Of a DNA stretch of 64,000 nucleotides, positions 33,048 to 48,000 are shown piece after piece (the stretch's first letter is position 1; every line of letters begins with the position of its first letter). The notes below the pieces were generated by a model. It made no database searches and was not told the origin of the DNA. It saw only the letters and a list, made by a program, of their open reading frames with translations. The position numbers and the translations under genes are program-made. The stretch comes from Brachionus plicatilis. Lineage: Eukaryota > Rotifera > Eurotatoria > Ploima > Brachionidae. The stretch covers positions 882,299 through 946,298 of the forward strand of contig QEOQ01000092.1 of the NCBI GenBank assembly GCA_010279815.1, written 5' to 3'.

Positions 33048-36000
33048 CTAAAAATTAAATAAAATATTTTTAATAAAAATTTTATAAAGTATTTTTTAAT
33101 AAAAATGGTATATCTATTGTGTTTTTGAGAAATTTTTGCAATGACGCTCCATTGAAATTAAATAAAGTGTTTTTTCAAACATAGAATATTTAGTTTTAGA
33201 TGATTTTTTTAGGAAATATTTTATTTTTTTAAGAAATTTTAATACTAATTAATCGTTAATATATTCAAATTAATTAAAAATTAAGCTCTAACTGTCAAAA
33301 AACTCAGATTAAAAATTATACAATATAATTATTAGATTTTACCTAAATTTCAAAAAAATGGCTAAAATTTGAAAAACTTTAATTTTGATCTCTTGGTCAC
33401 ATTGCTTTTAAAAAATCTCGAGTTTAAATATCAAGATGATTTTTAATCCTCTTATTAATTTGACATTGGTTCGATTTAATTCTCAATATTCCTTTAATCG
33501 TTACTTAAATTTCATAGATCATATTTTAGCAATTAAATTTTAAAATTTTTAGGTAAATTTTAATTGAAATACATTTAATAAGAAAAATATAGCATATTCA
33601 TTAAATTGTACTTTAATTAAAAAAATGTGCTTCTTTAAAGTAACGAGTATAGAATTAAATCAAAGCAACTTAAATATTAAAAAAAAACTTATAGTTAGTT
33701 TAATTATTGCCTTTTTAAAGAGCCAAAAGATCAAAAAAATTTTATTTAGAATTAGTAAAAAACAATGTTTTGAAAAGAATTTTTTTTCTTTTAAATTTTC
33801 TAAAACTCAATAATCTTTGTTTGAATCACTTTATTTAATTTCAACAGAGCGTCATTGCAAAAATTTCTCCATATGTTTCTGAAATAAAATATATCTCAAC
33901 CATCGCAAATTTTCAATGGATTTTCAAAATTTTATTTAAATTTTTTATTAAACACAAAATAAGATACCAAATTTTAAATAAAATATTTTTTAATAAAAAT
34001 TTTTTTAAAATTACCCAAGTATTGTACTGTTGATTACGCTTATGAAAGTGATCCATCCAATTTCCCAGAGTCTTTTTGGTCGCCGGTGCTAATCTTCTCC
34101 ACATTGATGGAAGTTGACCATTGAAAAGGGCTTTAGACAGATCATCCAATTCATTCGACATTCCAACTTCTCCTTTGAGCGCCTTTTAATGAATAAAAAA
34201 GATTTTATTTTTAAAAAAATTAATTAATTAAAATTATTTTATACCCTCTTGAGAGTTGTTAATGAACGAAACATGGTCGATATCAATCGATTGAATCTTT
34301 CTAGTTCTTGAAGTAACACAACTGTAGTAGGTGACACATCCAAGCCGTATTTTTTTCTTATTTTATCTAGATCGTAAACAGGAGGTATGCGTTTTAGGAT
34401 ATCAGTGGCTGTGTTGTCTATAAATTGGTCTCTGCTAATACCACCTCCAGTCTCACCTTTTTAAACAGAAAATTTAAAAAAAGCTCTTTTTTTTAATTAA
34501 ATTTTATTTTGATACCTGTTTGAGGCTGAAGTTCGACCAATTGTTCCCACATGTCTCGAGCTGCTTTTGTATAGTAGCCGATTTCAGCATTTGGATTTAA
34601 TCCAAACACTTCCGGAGTGTTATTCAGAGGAAGTTGATCAATGTAAACTGAAAAAAAAAGATTATTTTTATAAAGGTCTTTTTTTAAAAAGTAAAAGCAC
34701 TAAGCTAAAGCTTTTGTCGCATTAGACTAATCATAGCTTGAATGAATTGAAGCTTTTGAATTAAATTTTGACATATAAAATTTTAATTGGGAATAATTTC
34801 TTTATCTAACTTTTGTTTTTTTTTCACCATAAAAAATAAATTTTTCTAAAATAAATTTTCATCCATAAAAAAAAGGGAAAATTTTTAAATTAAATAATTT
34901 TTAAATATTAAAAAATATTCTAAAATATCAAATGCTCTAAAAAACATTTAAAAAATGATTGAATTCGAAAGCAATAAAGAATTTAAAATTTGGTTTTGAA
35001 CAATTTAATGTATTCAGTAGATTAAAAAGAGGGTTTAAGTTAAATAAAGCTAAATAGCTATAAAATTATTTAATAATAATATTTGAGAAATTTAATATTA
35101 TTAAAAAATAATTTTGCAAATATATTGTAGCACTTCGCTGTTAAGACGAAATTGATCCAAATCGGTTTTAGCTTTTAAAATATTTGTTTTAAAAAAAAAG
35201 TATGGTAGGAAAATATCGGTACGTAAAGAATACTAAATTAGAATTTTGAAACAGCATTTTGTACATAAACAGATATATTTAATTAATAAATTGAACTTAA
35301 TTAATATATTTTTTTTAAAACATGTTTTTTGTTTAATAGTATATTTTTTGGTGAAAAAAATAGAAAGCCATTTTAAAAGAATACAAAATTAATGCGTATC
35401 GATAAAATAATATTTGAAAATAGTGAATCTGCCCGCTATTTTTAATTTTTTTAATTTTCTTTTATTTTATTTGTTTTATCTGTGCCGAGCTAAAGCTCCT
35501 TCAGATTAAAAAAATTATATAAAAATAAAAATCAAGACCAAATAAAATAAAAAAAAATGTTAAGAAAAAATAAGATAAAATTAAAATAAGTTAAAATATG
35601 TTAAAAAGACAATTAAAATCGATAAATTGTGACTTTAAAGATATTTATTAGGATTTATTTTAATGAATAATCCTGATTACTTTGTTTTAAGGCACTAATT
35701 GACGTTTTTTATCAGCAGAATATTTATTCAGGACCCTTATTGATTATTAATTTTACAATTCTTTTTATTTATCACCTACTTTGGAATTTACCTTTAGTCA
35801 AAATTAAAATAAAGTAAAAATTAAAAGTTAAAAATAAATAATCCCCTACAAATAGCCCCAAATCTTCCAAAAAATTTTTTATAAGCAAAAAATAATAAAT
35901 AAAACTCTTAAATAAAACCAAGTAAATAAAATCTTTATATGTCGGATTTTATCCTTTCTACAACGGATGAGCCATCTATGCTTAAGTGATAAAAAGAACT

Positions 36001-39000
36001 CGACAAAATTTATGAATTTTATAAGGTATTTGAAAACCAACAACAAGTGTCGATGAATACCCGAGTAGCTCAGAAGAGACGGGAGCAACCTCTGCAACTA
36101 CTGTTTTAAAGAGAAAATGAGGCCGCCCTTCTGAGCATTCAAAAAAATAATATCATTTTTAGTTTATCTTTTTTTTTCTTTACTTTTATCAAAATAAATG
36201 ACAATATCCTCCGTTTTGAAAGAAAGCTCCAAAAATATTGACGTAAAAATTGTATTTTTATTAATTAATTTTAAAATTAAAATAATGGATTCGAAAATTA
36301 CTCTTTAAAAAATGGAATAAAAAGAATCTTTGAGAAAAAAATATTTTCTTATTATTTAAAAAAAAAGTATTCGGATCAAGATCTCCCAAATGTTTTTTTA
36401 CTGTTTTTTTTTTTTTTAATTCTTTTCATTTTAAAAACAATTTAAACAAATTTTGAATTTTTTTGCAATCTTTTTTTAAATTAGAATTTCGATATTAAAA
36501 ATACCCAGTTAACCAGCAAAAATTTCAACTTTACTTTAAAAAAAAACTTTCATATAGTAAAACTATAATCATTTGATTAGATTAGATTAATAAATTAAAA
36601 TTAAAAAAATTAACAAAGATTTTCTTAGAAACCAGTCTCATTAAAAGTGTTATCCTAAAAATTCTATGTTAATTTAGAATGTCATAAAAACTATTTTTAT
36701 TTAAAATCTATAAAAAGCATGGCTGCGTTAAATATCTACGCGAATCGAAAATATACTCACGTCTGATAGTCTCTAATTAATTTTTAAAAAATTTTAAAGT
36801 AAAATTTAACTTTGCAAAATTAAAAAAAAAAAATCAAAATTACCTAAATGTAAATCTCCTGGATTATCTCTGGCATCTTCCTGCAAAGTTGGTATTAAAT
36901 AGTCCACTTCGTCACTGACAAAGAAATGGAATGGCTGAAACGTGTCAAAAATAAAGTCACCCATGTATTCATTCATGTAAGTATTGAGCACTCGTCTGTC
37001 AAAATTGTCAATCGCTCTTCCACCATACATTACTTCACCAATTAGGTACTTTAAACTGGCCCACGGAATCTTGGTGTCTCCATTATCAGTGGCTTTATTC
37101 AAGTATGTTGATAAAATTTGCATGCAAACTCTAAAATCGGACTCGTTGAAATCATATGAAACATTCCAGCCAATTTTGTCATATTTTCGTCTTTCTTGGA
37201 CGACTGCGTGGAAAAAGGCCAACACAAACACCAGTGATGGAAACGCTTCATGATCACAGTCCTGGAATGCGCTGAGTCCAAGTTTGTGGAAAGTGTTCTT
37301 GAGATTTAGTTTAAGACCATTTGGAGGCTCAGTTACAATTTTGAGTGAACGTTGTAGAATGCCAATTGGGAAAAGAGGGGTTGGTTCAGTTGTGAGCCAA
37401 AGTCTAAAATCTGGATGTGGTTTGGTTAATTTTTCCAGATGTTTTTCCAATTCTTTCAACCATTTGACCAGGAGATGGCAATTTTGTAACATTAGCCACA
37501 AACCACGATTGACTGCTTGTTCCAAATAGCTGATGGCAATTTGCTCTTGACCTTGACCCATAGCTAAAAGCTTAACTCTTCCAACACCGAAATTGCTCCT
37601 TTCGGCCAGTTTGAGCAAATCGGTGGTAGGGTCCGAACCAGGACTGAGAATAAATACAATTGGCGATAGAGTTGTGCTCTGGTCCCATATGGATTCAAAG
37701 CTTATAACCGGAGGTGTTACATATTGCTCGCCCATTACATTGGTTACATAAAGTGTTACTGCTAAATAGATACGATCTACTCTGAAGCATCTAAGCAGCA
37801 TCAATTTTTGAAATTCATTCAATTTTTGTGAATAATTGAATGGAAAACTGGACGATTCGGGCGCATCCGAATCAAACCACTTAAATTAAAATTATTTTAG
37901 AAAAAATAAAGAAATTCAATGATTATTGATCACATTTATTTATTTTTAAAATCATTAGTCCGGGTGCCTTTGTCGGGGATGACATTTTTTTTTTCAAATA
38001 AAATAAAAAATTTTTATACCGCGATCATGACGGCATAAAAGTAAAAACCCAAATTTTAGGGCTAAATGTAATTGAACATTTTTATATTTTTACATTTTTG
38101 AGAGAAAAAATAAAAATCTCAAAATAAAAAAACTTAAAAAAATTTTCATTAAGAAAAGTAATAATAAATTCGCAATTAATCAAAAGGGATTTTCAAAAAA
38201 TTGTCCTTGGTTTTTACATTTTAATTTTTCTAAAACTCCTTTTTAAGTAATTGTGAATTTATTATTCCTTTTCTTGAATGAAAATTTTTTTAGATTTTTT
38301 GATTTTGAGTTTTTTTTTCTCTCAAAAATGTAAAATTGTAAAAATATAAAAATGTACAATAATTTTTATTTTGCCAAATTTCAAGTCAAAACTTCGACTT
38401 GAAATTTTTCAAAGTCAAAGAACTAAATTTTAATGACTTCGACTTGAGTTGTGACTTAAACTCAAACTGCCAAATTCTCCAAAGTTAAATCTCATCAGTT
38501 CAAATTGAAATTGTTAACACAATATTTTTGTGTTTAAAAAAATACTTTTAGAGCAAGAGTTGCTCTTTCAAATGATGAATAAGACAATATGCTTGCTTTT
38601 AAAATTTTTAAAAAAATTAACTTATTAAAAATGTATGACGAAAAAATGCATATCTGTCATTGCATGTTATTCAAGTTTAACAAAGGAAAAAATGCGGGTT
38701 TAGTGAAGTTCAGAACAAAAGAACAGAACAAAGTGTAAAAAAATAAAATAACTTTTTTTTCTAAAAGTTTAAAATTAATTCTGTGAATGCAGAATGGTGA
38801 AACATTCAAAGTTGCATCAACTGTAAAATCTGCTAATGATGTGCAAAATCTCTGCAAAATACACTACGCCCCATTTAATTAAAATTTAATTTCTACTAAA
38901 TTCTGCTAATTTAGCAGAAAGTTGTTCAATTTTTTAAAAATTTTTTTCTGTTATTTTTATCATTTTGTACTGAATTTCACAAAGCCATAAATGCGAGTGA

Positions 39001-42000
39001 GGCTACCAAATCAATTTGTTTGGTATATGGAGATAACGCTCTGAATGTTCTCACTTGTCAAAATTGGTCAACAAAAAACAATGAGTCGATTCTGTAAAGC
39101 GCCATTATTTACTCCGAAAAGCGAAATTCATGGAAAAAGGTCATCCTTGTGTTTGGTGGGATCAGAATGGTATCATCTATTATGAGCTACTGCAACCCAA
39201 GCAAACGATATACGCAGCCTTTATTCACAACAATTGATTCGTTTGAGCCACGCTTTGGAAGCAAAACGGCCACACAGAGAAAAAAGAGAGCGAGAAGTGA
39301 TTCCTTAACATGACAACGCTAAGACGATGAAGTGACATCTCATAGAAAACAATATTCATAGAATGTAAACTCATAGAAGACAAAAATCATAGAATGATGT
39401 TTTCATAGAAAAAAATTCTCATAGAATTAAACTCGTAGTATTTTTTTTCATAGAATATAACTTAATACTAAAATTGGAAAGAGAGAACAAGATCTCAAAC
39501 ATAGTGTTGACGCTTCTACAAGTGAAAATATGAGTTTGTTTTTGGGTGGATTGGCTAATTTGATCAATGAAAAAGTCTATAACATCAATAAGTCGAGAAA
39601 AAAAATTGTTGCTTAGTTGTCAAAATTAGATAATTGATAAACATTTTATTTTATTTTTTATTAATTAATCAATTGGCTTTAAATTAATTCTATGTAATTA
39701 TATTCTATGACAATCTTTTCTACGAATTTTTTTTCTATGAATAATTAATAAAGGTATTCTATCAATTATTTTTCTATGAAAAAAAAATTCTATGAGTTGT
39801 CCATTCCTCGCTAAGACACATGTTACAAAAACGACTCGGAACACGATAGAGAATCTAGGCTGGGAAGTATTACCTCACCTTGCTTATTCAAAATACCTGG
39901 CTCGTTCAGATTACCATTTGTTTCGATCTATGCAGCACTTCTTCAGTGAAAAAAATTACTCAGACTTGGAAGAAATCAAAAAGACATCAGTCAATATTTC
40001 ATCTCAAAACCAGCCGGCTTCTACGAGAGAGGGGTCAAAATGCTGCCAGAAAGATGGAAGATGTGTATTTCTAGCGAAGGAAATTATTTTAGTGTCAAAT
40101 AATATTTTATTTTTTTTTTAATGAATAAATCAAGTCTCAAAAAAAAAAGGAAAAAACTTATTAAACATCCTAATATTTAAAATTAAACTTCTTTCTGAAT
40201 AAATTTAATAAAAATCTAAAAAAATAGTATAGCTAATTTTTTTTATATTTCTAATTCTCATTCATTTAAATTTTGAATACTGAACTTGTGACACAAAATT
40301 GGAGACAATTCAATAAAAAGTAAAGTCAAAGTTTTGACTTGACTTTGTTCGAAAAATTGGACTTTTTTTGGCCGTCAGCAATTTTGTTAAGTATACCTGA
40401 AATGACGCAATTTTACGTAATTTTTACATCATTTCACATCATTTTACTTAATCTTTCAATTATTGATGTAAAATTAGGTAAAATGATGTAATAATAAATG
40501 TCCTGCGGTAGATAGTAAACCACTCTATAATATTTTAAATTTCATCATCTAAAAAGAATGTTTTTTTCCTCCATTGCCTGAAGAGGACTAAAAGTCGAAA
40601 GAGCTATCAATTTAAATAAAAACATTATAATTTAACTTTTTTCAGTTTTTTTTAATAAAAATTATTCCAATAACAGGTAAACCCGTTTAATTCGAAATCG
40701 GTTAAGTCGAAAAATATCAAGCAATAATTTACAACTCTTATCAAGAAATAATTGACTTTGGGTAACTGAAACTAATTGAACAAGTTGAACAAGAAGATGA
40801 ATAGTACGAACAAAAAATACGGTCTCATAGTGAAGTTTTATAATTTATTTCAAGGCTTAAGTTATTTTTCTACTAGAAACTAAATGGATCTATAGCTACA
40901 ATTGCAAATCTAAATCAGATTGAGTCAAGCTTTCTTGATTTACTAATAAAACAATTAAAAATTACGTACCTTACAACTGATCCAATTAGTAATTAAAATT
41001 TCAACTCTTAACAATACTATCGATAAGGCAAAATTGCTAACTTATTGAAAAATTCTTGCATAAAAGGTTACTTGAGATGATTCATTCCTTGGCCTATCTA
41101 TATTTTCTACTTTAAGAGACATAAATCTAGAGTTGTTTAAAAGTCACATGTCTCAAGTCAAGTCCAAGTCCGGACTTAAAAATTTTTAATACTGAAGAAA
41201 AGTTGTGAAGACTTTTATGCTAAAATTGCAACAAAATTCTGATATATGGCAAATCTATTGCATTAGACAACCCAAGAGTATTATTTAAATTTTTTATATG
41301 AAGCCTGATCTAGTAAATTTTAAAAAGAAAGTCCGGACTTGGACTTTTTTTTGGAACTTTTAAACGATTCTGCATAAATCGATCGTATTAACGTCTTAAA
41401 AATTCTAACACAAAAGTCTTGGAAACTTGACCACAATACTTTGGTTAATATATATAAATCATTAATTGGCTCTATTATTGATTATAGTTTCTTTATTCCT
41501 ACTCTAGTCTCAAAGACCAACCACTCTAGGCTTCAAGTTCTCCAAAATATTTCAATTAAGTACAGTTATAATTTTCCTCAAGATACTCCATCGAATCTCC
41601 TGATAAATTTCCTAGATGACATAAAGCTAGATAGCATTGAATTTCGTTTAAATAAACTATTTATAAAATATCTTAAAAATAGTGTTATTTTCAAAAATGC
41701 ACTTACTATTGAATTAATCAAAGACTATGTCAGTGCTTTTGTTAATAGCTCAAGATCTTGTAAGAATCACCATTATGTAATATATGGAATGAATTCAGTG
41801 AATGGGTAAATGATAAGCGATTATCTCTATGATTTTCAATCTTTTTGCTTTATTTTTTTTTATTACACTAAAAATAAACTTATTCTTTTTTGTACTCTAT
41901 TTTTTCAAAATTTTTCTATGTTCACTTTATTCATTTAAAAATTCTATTTTTTACTTATCTAATGGAATTATTTTTAACTTTTTCTGGTTCCGTGTTTTAG

Positions 42001-45000
42001 ACTGTTCCTGTAGCATGTAATTTTTAACTTGAATTTAGTTCCAGATTTTATTTTACAGAACATCCGAAGAAAAATATGCATTTATTTTGCTTTATTTAGT
42101 CAATATTTATTTTCATTTTTTTATTCTAAGTCGTTTATCTTTTTAATTTTTTATGTTTTTATTCAATCGCTAGGCTGATAAGAAGGACTCTGATCCATTC
42201 TGAGCTGCCTGGGGTATTCCCTAAACTATTTTTATTATTATTATTATTATTAAGTCTAATCATAAGGCTAGTGCCCATCATCAACATTATTAGGTAGCTA
42301 ATAATGATGACCTGATCAAACTTTTCTTTATTCAAATAAATTTAATAATTACAAATTAAAATAAAAATAAATGTAAAAAAAAGTTTAAATTTCAAAATAT
42401 AATGTTTTCAATTTTAAATCAAATTTTGAAAAAAAACTAAGTGTTTTTGTATAAATTAAATTAATAATATTAAAAATTGACAATTTAAAGTGGTTGAAGC
42501 TTAAGTCTAAACTATTTAAATAAATAAATAAATAAATAGTTCCAGATTTTCTAATTTTAGTTCCGGATTTTATTTTGGTACCGGGTTCCATGTTCCGGTT
42601 CCAGATTTTAGAGACAACCACTTTTTTTTAGTGGAAGAAGAAAAAAAAAATTACTTTTTTCCATGTAACTTCATCTTTTTCGATGTCATCCAAAATACTA
42701 GAAAATGCATCAGAAAAACTTGTTGACAAGCGGACACAGTCTTCCCATCCTTGATCGGGAAACCAAGCGTACGGCTTCTTTCGCTTGCTCTTATCCAACG
42801 ATATATTTCCTTTGATGAAAAAATCAATCTCCTCCTGAGTCACATTATTTCTGTCCTGTTCCAGCTTGGTGGTCAACTGGAAGGAAAAAAGCAACTTGTG
42901 CTTTTCAAAAATACCACTGCATCCATAATTGTAAATGTTCATAGTGAGTGTGCTCATTATATTTCTAAGTCTCTTGTCCAAATTGGCATCTGGCGTGGCC
43001 TTTCTGAGCGAAAACTCGAACACGTCCAGATACGCCGACAGCGAGTACTGGTACATGGTGTTCACGGCAGACATTTCGGCCAGAACAAAGAACAAAATGG
43101 CTCCGCGCTTGGCCGCCGCTCTGTATCCATCTCTGAGTCTCTCTATGTCCTTGGAGGTCTTGGCGCCTAGCTTCAGCTTTTCGCCCACCTCAAACGCCTT
43201 GGTCTTGGTCTCCTCCAGTGTGTTGATCAGCTCCGTGTTGTCCAGCATGTTGCCAGTCGAGGTGGCCAGCTCCCTCAGCAGCGAGTCCTCCAGGTCTTTG
43301 AGCAGCTTTTTGTTCTCACTGGTCTCCTGGATCAGCCTCTCTCTCTGCTCCTCGAGCTCCTTTCGCTCATATTTAACAATCACACTCAGCAATTGGTCCT
43401 CCAGGCCCTTCAATGTAACAGTGTAGTTAATGACCATGCTCTTTCCAAAGTGAGCGGGCGTCAACATGGGATTGGGCAGCTTGGTGTTCAAATACATCCT
43501 AAAATTTGGATCAAAATCCACTTCTTTGTCTCCCAAAATGATGTATTGTCGACCCTCTGCGCCTTTGATGTTCTTTTCGAGCACATTGTCGATCACCGGG
43601 TCGATGTATTCATCGCAGTCTTGGACCAGCACCGGAAAGCCGTACTTGATGGCCATTTCGAGCTGCTTCAAAAAGTCCGAATCATTAAAAGTAACCACTT
43701 TTAGATTGGACTTTTCCTCTTTTTTCTTCACCCACTTGAGCGCCTGTTGCTGCGGATCAATGCAGTAGGCAAATCTGCTCGCCTGAATGGTCAATATGCC
43801 ATTTTGAATGGACAACTCGTCCGGCGGCAGACCCTCACTGCTCCACTTGCTTATTTCAACATCGGATGTGAGCAAATCTTCCAGCTTAAATGGCTGCGAC
43901 AAGGGCACCTCTTTTTCCAACAAGTCCTTTTGCCAAGTTTCGAACAGCAGCTCGCGCCTAAACTCCCAAGTAAATGCGCCCACATAGGCCAAAAAGGCCG
44001 CACACAACAAACAATCGCCCAGCAGCTTGATCCTCTTGTTTTTCAACAGCTGCAAGTCTTCACTCCACCGCTTGTTCTCCGAACTAAGACCATTGATCAG
44101 TTTGTCAGCAGCAATCAATCTTCTTTCCATAATGGCCGTCTCCTGCTCCAACTTGGCCTTTTCAGCTTGCTGTGTTTCCAATTTGTGCGCCAATTCGGCC
44201 AGTTGAGCCTCAATTTTGGCCACTTGATTGTTGATTCTGTCGAGCTCGCGTGTCGAGTCATGGTACTCTTTTTCCAGCTTGGCCACTTTGTCCCGTTTGG
44301 GCTTGACTGTCTTGAACACAGCATTGTAGCCGAGGATGGCGTACACAAACTTAAGCAGACCGGCACCAGCTCTGCTGATATTTTTCATTTTTGACAGAGT
44401 GTCCAGCTCTTTTTGGCTTTGCACATCAGCACTAATGTCAAAGCCCTGCTCCAGACCAGTCACCATTTCTCTCACCGAGCTCACTTGCTTCTGCGATATG
44501 GAGTCAAAGTCCATTCTTTTAAGATTATCTAAAAAATTTGGATCTGCCATCAAGGTCTGGGCTGACTTCCATGCCACTTCTTTGATGCCCTTGAAGACCA
44601 CAATACAATTGCAAATGGCTTCTACGGCTTTGGGCGGATTTTTGAATGCTTTTATTTCAGTGATGTCCTCTCTCTTGAGATCGTCCAGAGCCAATTTGGC
44701 CGCTTCCAATGCTGGCATGGCTTCGGCAAGGGCCACTTCGGCTTCGCCTTTTTCTCTATTGATGTCTATGGTCTGCACCTCTATGTCCTTGCTTTTAATG
44801 ATGGCGAGATTTTTTTTCTCCGATGCTTCGGCAGTGCCCACAGCTATTTCCTTTAGCAGTTCTTCTACTTCCTCGGTCCGCTTGGTTACTTTTACTTTTT
44901 GAACGGCCAGATCTTCGTTCAGCTTGGCCAGTTCGATTTCGGCTTCTTTTATTTTGTCTATGCCGACCAGGAGGCGATCTTGTTGATTTTTGTTCTCGCG

Positions 45001-48000
45001 GTCTTTCCGCTCCAGTATGCTCATGTAGGTGCCAATGTAGTCGAGATAATTTTTAGGTGTGGTGTAATTTTTGCGTCTGAGCTTGGCCGCGAACTGGTCG
45101 CTGTAGTGTTCCACGCTTTGGTGGGTCATGACCATGTGGGTTACCAAGTTTTCTTTTTGTTCCTTGGGTATGAACTCGTTTTCGTGTGAAAGGAAAGAGG
45201 TGGCCACGGCAAAAAGGGCTTGTTCGGGCCACGGCATGAACCAGTCGATGATGGCGTTGTTGACCAGTCCGGGAAAATTGCGGCATCTGGTGCGCAGAGT
45301 GTCGCCCACGGGCGACATGGCCAGCACTATGTGCAGGTTGTTTGAGCATTTTGTGATAAAGTACTGCCATATGCTTTCTTTGGCAAGGCTGGAGCCGTTT
45401 CGGACGGCCTCGTCTCTTATCTGGCCGATGATGGCTTCTTTTTCTTCGTCCGGATAGAGGGCCGGCACCATGCCCGAAGTGAGCATGTTGTTGATGAGCT
45501 CGAGGAAGCCCTCCTCGGCCACATGCTGATCGCCGAACAGGAACACTATTTTTTTGTTTTCGATGCCAAGTTTGTTGTAGAGAATTTTGAGGTCGTCTCT
45601 GAATGTGGCCTCGTTGTAGCCGCGGCTAAGCTTGATCTCGAATATGTCATAGCTTGCGGTGAACGCGGCCAAACGCGTCAAACTCTGCTTGCCACTGCCA
45701 CCGACTCCGACTAGCAGTGCGTTTCCTTGGTCCATGTTTATCACTCTGTTTATTCTAGTGGCATGCTCAACTGCATCATCAAATAGAACCAAGTCCATTC
45801 TTGTGTTTTGTTCATTGTATTCTTGTAAGATCTGTAATACAAAGTTATTATTTAAAATTGTAAAATTTTAATTTTTTTTAAATAAAATATTTTTATTAAA
45901 TTTTTTTTTTGACTATGATTTTTTGTGAACAGAGTTGTTTAAAAGTCACAAGTCTCTCAAGTCAAGTCCAAGTCAAGAATTTTTTTTTTTTCATAAGTCC
46001 GACCAAAGACTTAGAAAAATTTGAGAAATTTTTTTCAAAAAAAAAGTCCAAGTCAAAACTTTAAAATTTTGAATACTGAAGAAGAAATTAATGCTAAAAT
46101 TGCAAAAAAATTCTGATATGTGGCAAATCTTTTGCATTAGACAACCCAAGAGTATATAAATTTTTTGATATGAAGCCTAATCTAGCAAATTTAAAAAAAA
46201 ATTCTGGATTTGGACTTTTTTTTGGCACTTTTAAACAACTCTGATTGTGAATTTTGGTACAAAAACAAAAACAAAATATAAAATATACCAAAGCTTAAGT
46301 TATGAAGGACCAAAACATTTCAGTAAATTTCTGTAAAACTCTGCAAAACTCTGCAAAACTCTGCAAAACTCATATTATAGTGAATTTTAGTACAAAAAAT
46401 AAAAGCAAAATATTAAAAAACGCCAGAGCCTTAATCTGGACCGACTAAAACATGTTCTGTGAATTTTAGCAGCTGATAAACCCTCTGTAGCATCACTTAA
46501 AGAAGAGTCGGATTTTTTTAATATCTCAAATCCAAAATTTTCTGAATTATGCATTAATTATTTTTGGAGAGTTTTGCAGAATCAGTATATTGATGGTACA
46601 AAGGATGTATCTGTTGCCACAATTTACAGAACATGTTTTGGTCCTTCAGAACTTAAGCTTTGGTATTTGTAATATTTTGTTTTTTGTACTAAAATTTACA
46701 ATGCCGATTTATGAATGGTATTTTTTTTGATTCTTCAAGCAAAATCTGACCGAATCCGCGAGAAATTAGAAGCATCATATGGAATAAAGAACAGGCTTGT
46801 GAAAAAAGAAGCAAGGCTTGATAAGAGGAACTATATAAAAAAGTGTGCTAGCGAAGCCAGCTCAAAAGGGAACCTACATAAGCTGCACAAGTCACAATCA
46901 ATAAAAACCGGTTAAAATCTAAAACCAGTTAACATAATTTTTGTTTAAATCGATTTGATTTTTTTAAATTTTAAATTTTAAAATATTTTTTAGGCATAAG
47001 AGAAATTTTTTTTATTTTTAATAGTAAAACTATTTAATAAATTATTTTAACTTGAAAATTTAAAAAAATCAACTCGATTTTATACAAAACTGTGGGCTGG
47101 TCAAATTTGTGACCAGCTGGTCATACTTTTTATTAAAAAAATTTAGTTAATAAAATTTATGAAAAATTTTATGAATAATTGTTGAATTAAATGAAGAAAA
47201 ATTAAGTTAAAATTTATGAACAATATTCTTTTCTTACCAAAATCTACTTGCTAAACATTAGAAAGTCGGGCTGATCAATTAGAAAAAATTCGAATTAAAA
47301 TTTCAAGAGAAATAAATAAAATTTATTTAAGAAATTAAGTATATCAAGTTGATTTTTAGTGTAATTTTTTAAAACTTTTTTCTTTGAGATTATATTCAAG
47401 TTTAAATTTTTTAATAAAGATTCTAAAAACCCCTGGGGGTTCCAGTGTTAAATAAAAATTGATCATTAAATTAATCGAAAATTATTCTTTATCTTTGTCT
47501 AAGTCAATAAGGCATAATATCCTAAATATATGCAAATTTTGATTAAAATTTGTTCTGAAATTTTCAAGCTATCGCTCATGTCAACCTGAGTTTCGATTTT
47601 AATTTGCTAACATTATAATCAAATTCAGAATACTTTAATTTCATTATTTTAATTATATAATATATAAGATATTAAAGTTGAAAAATTTTACTAAATTTAA
47701 ATGGTTTAATTTTATGATTTAAAAAAAAAAATTTCAATTTTTTTTTCTTCATTTAATTCTACAATTGTTCATAAATTTTATTTACTAATTTTTTTGAATA
47801 AAAAGTATGACCCGGATACTGACGGAGTTACAGCATAAATGTTGAAAGATGACGGTTGGATTACAATAGGAATATTGCAAGACCTCTTCAGCATGATATG
47901 GTGGCAAGAAATCATACCAGAGGACTGGTCTAAAGGTCTAATATAGTCAAGAAACTATAACTAGCAAAATCATGAAAAAAAACAAATAATTATTTTAATT

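Larger units (their letters stand above)
37880..42654. other. DNAH10 intron between exons 7 and 8 (4.8 kb)
   Basis: The longest visible intron. It is packed with a hairpin repeat, a mariner relic with its own insertion, a hAT MITE, a LINE fragment and tandem repeats listed separately. The ORF 38657-38857 is not supported. Confidence 0.7.

Noticed and set aside
39326..39809. Regular tcatagaa repeats as a CRISPR-like array
   Set aside because: Repeats are too short, are inverted on the other half, and lie within a duplication-flanked insertion in an animal genome.
42751..45871. A dozen plus-strand ORFs of 60-215 codons antisense to DNAH10 exon 7
   Set aside because: They exist because the sense exon is long, G+C-richer and free of stops; translations are low-complexity shadows and no antisense gene signal was seen.
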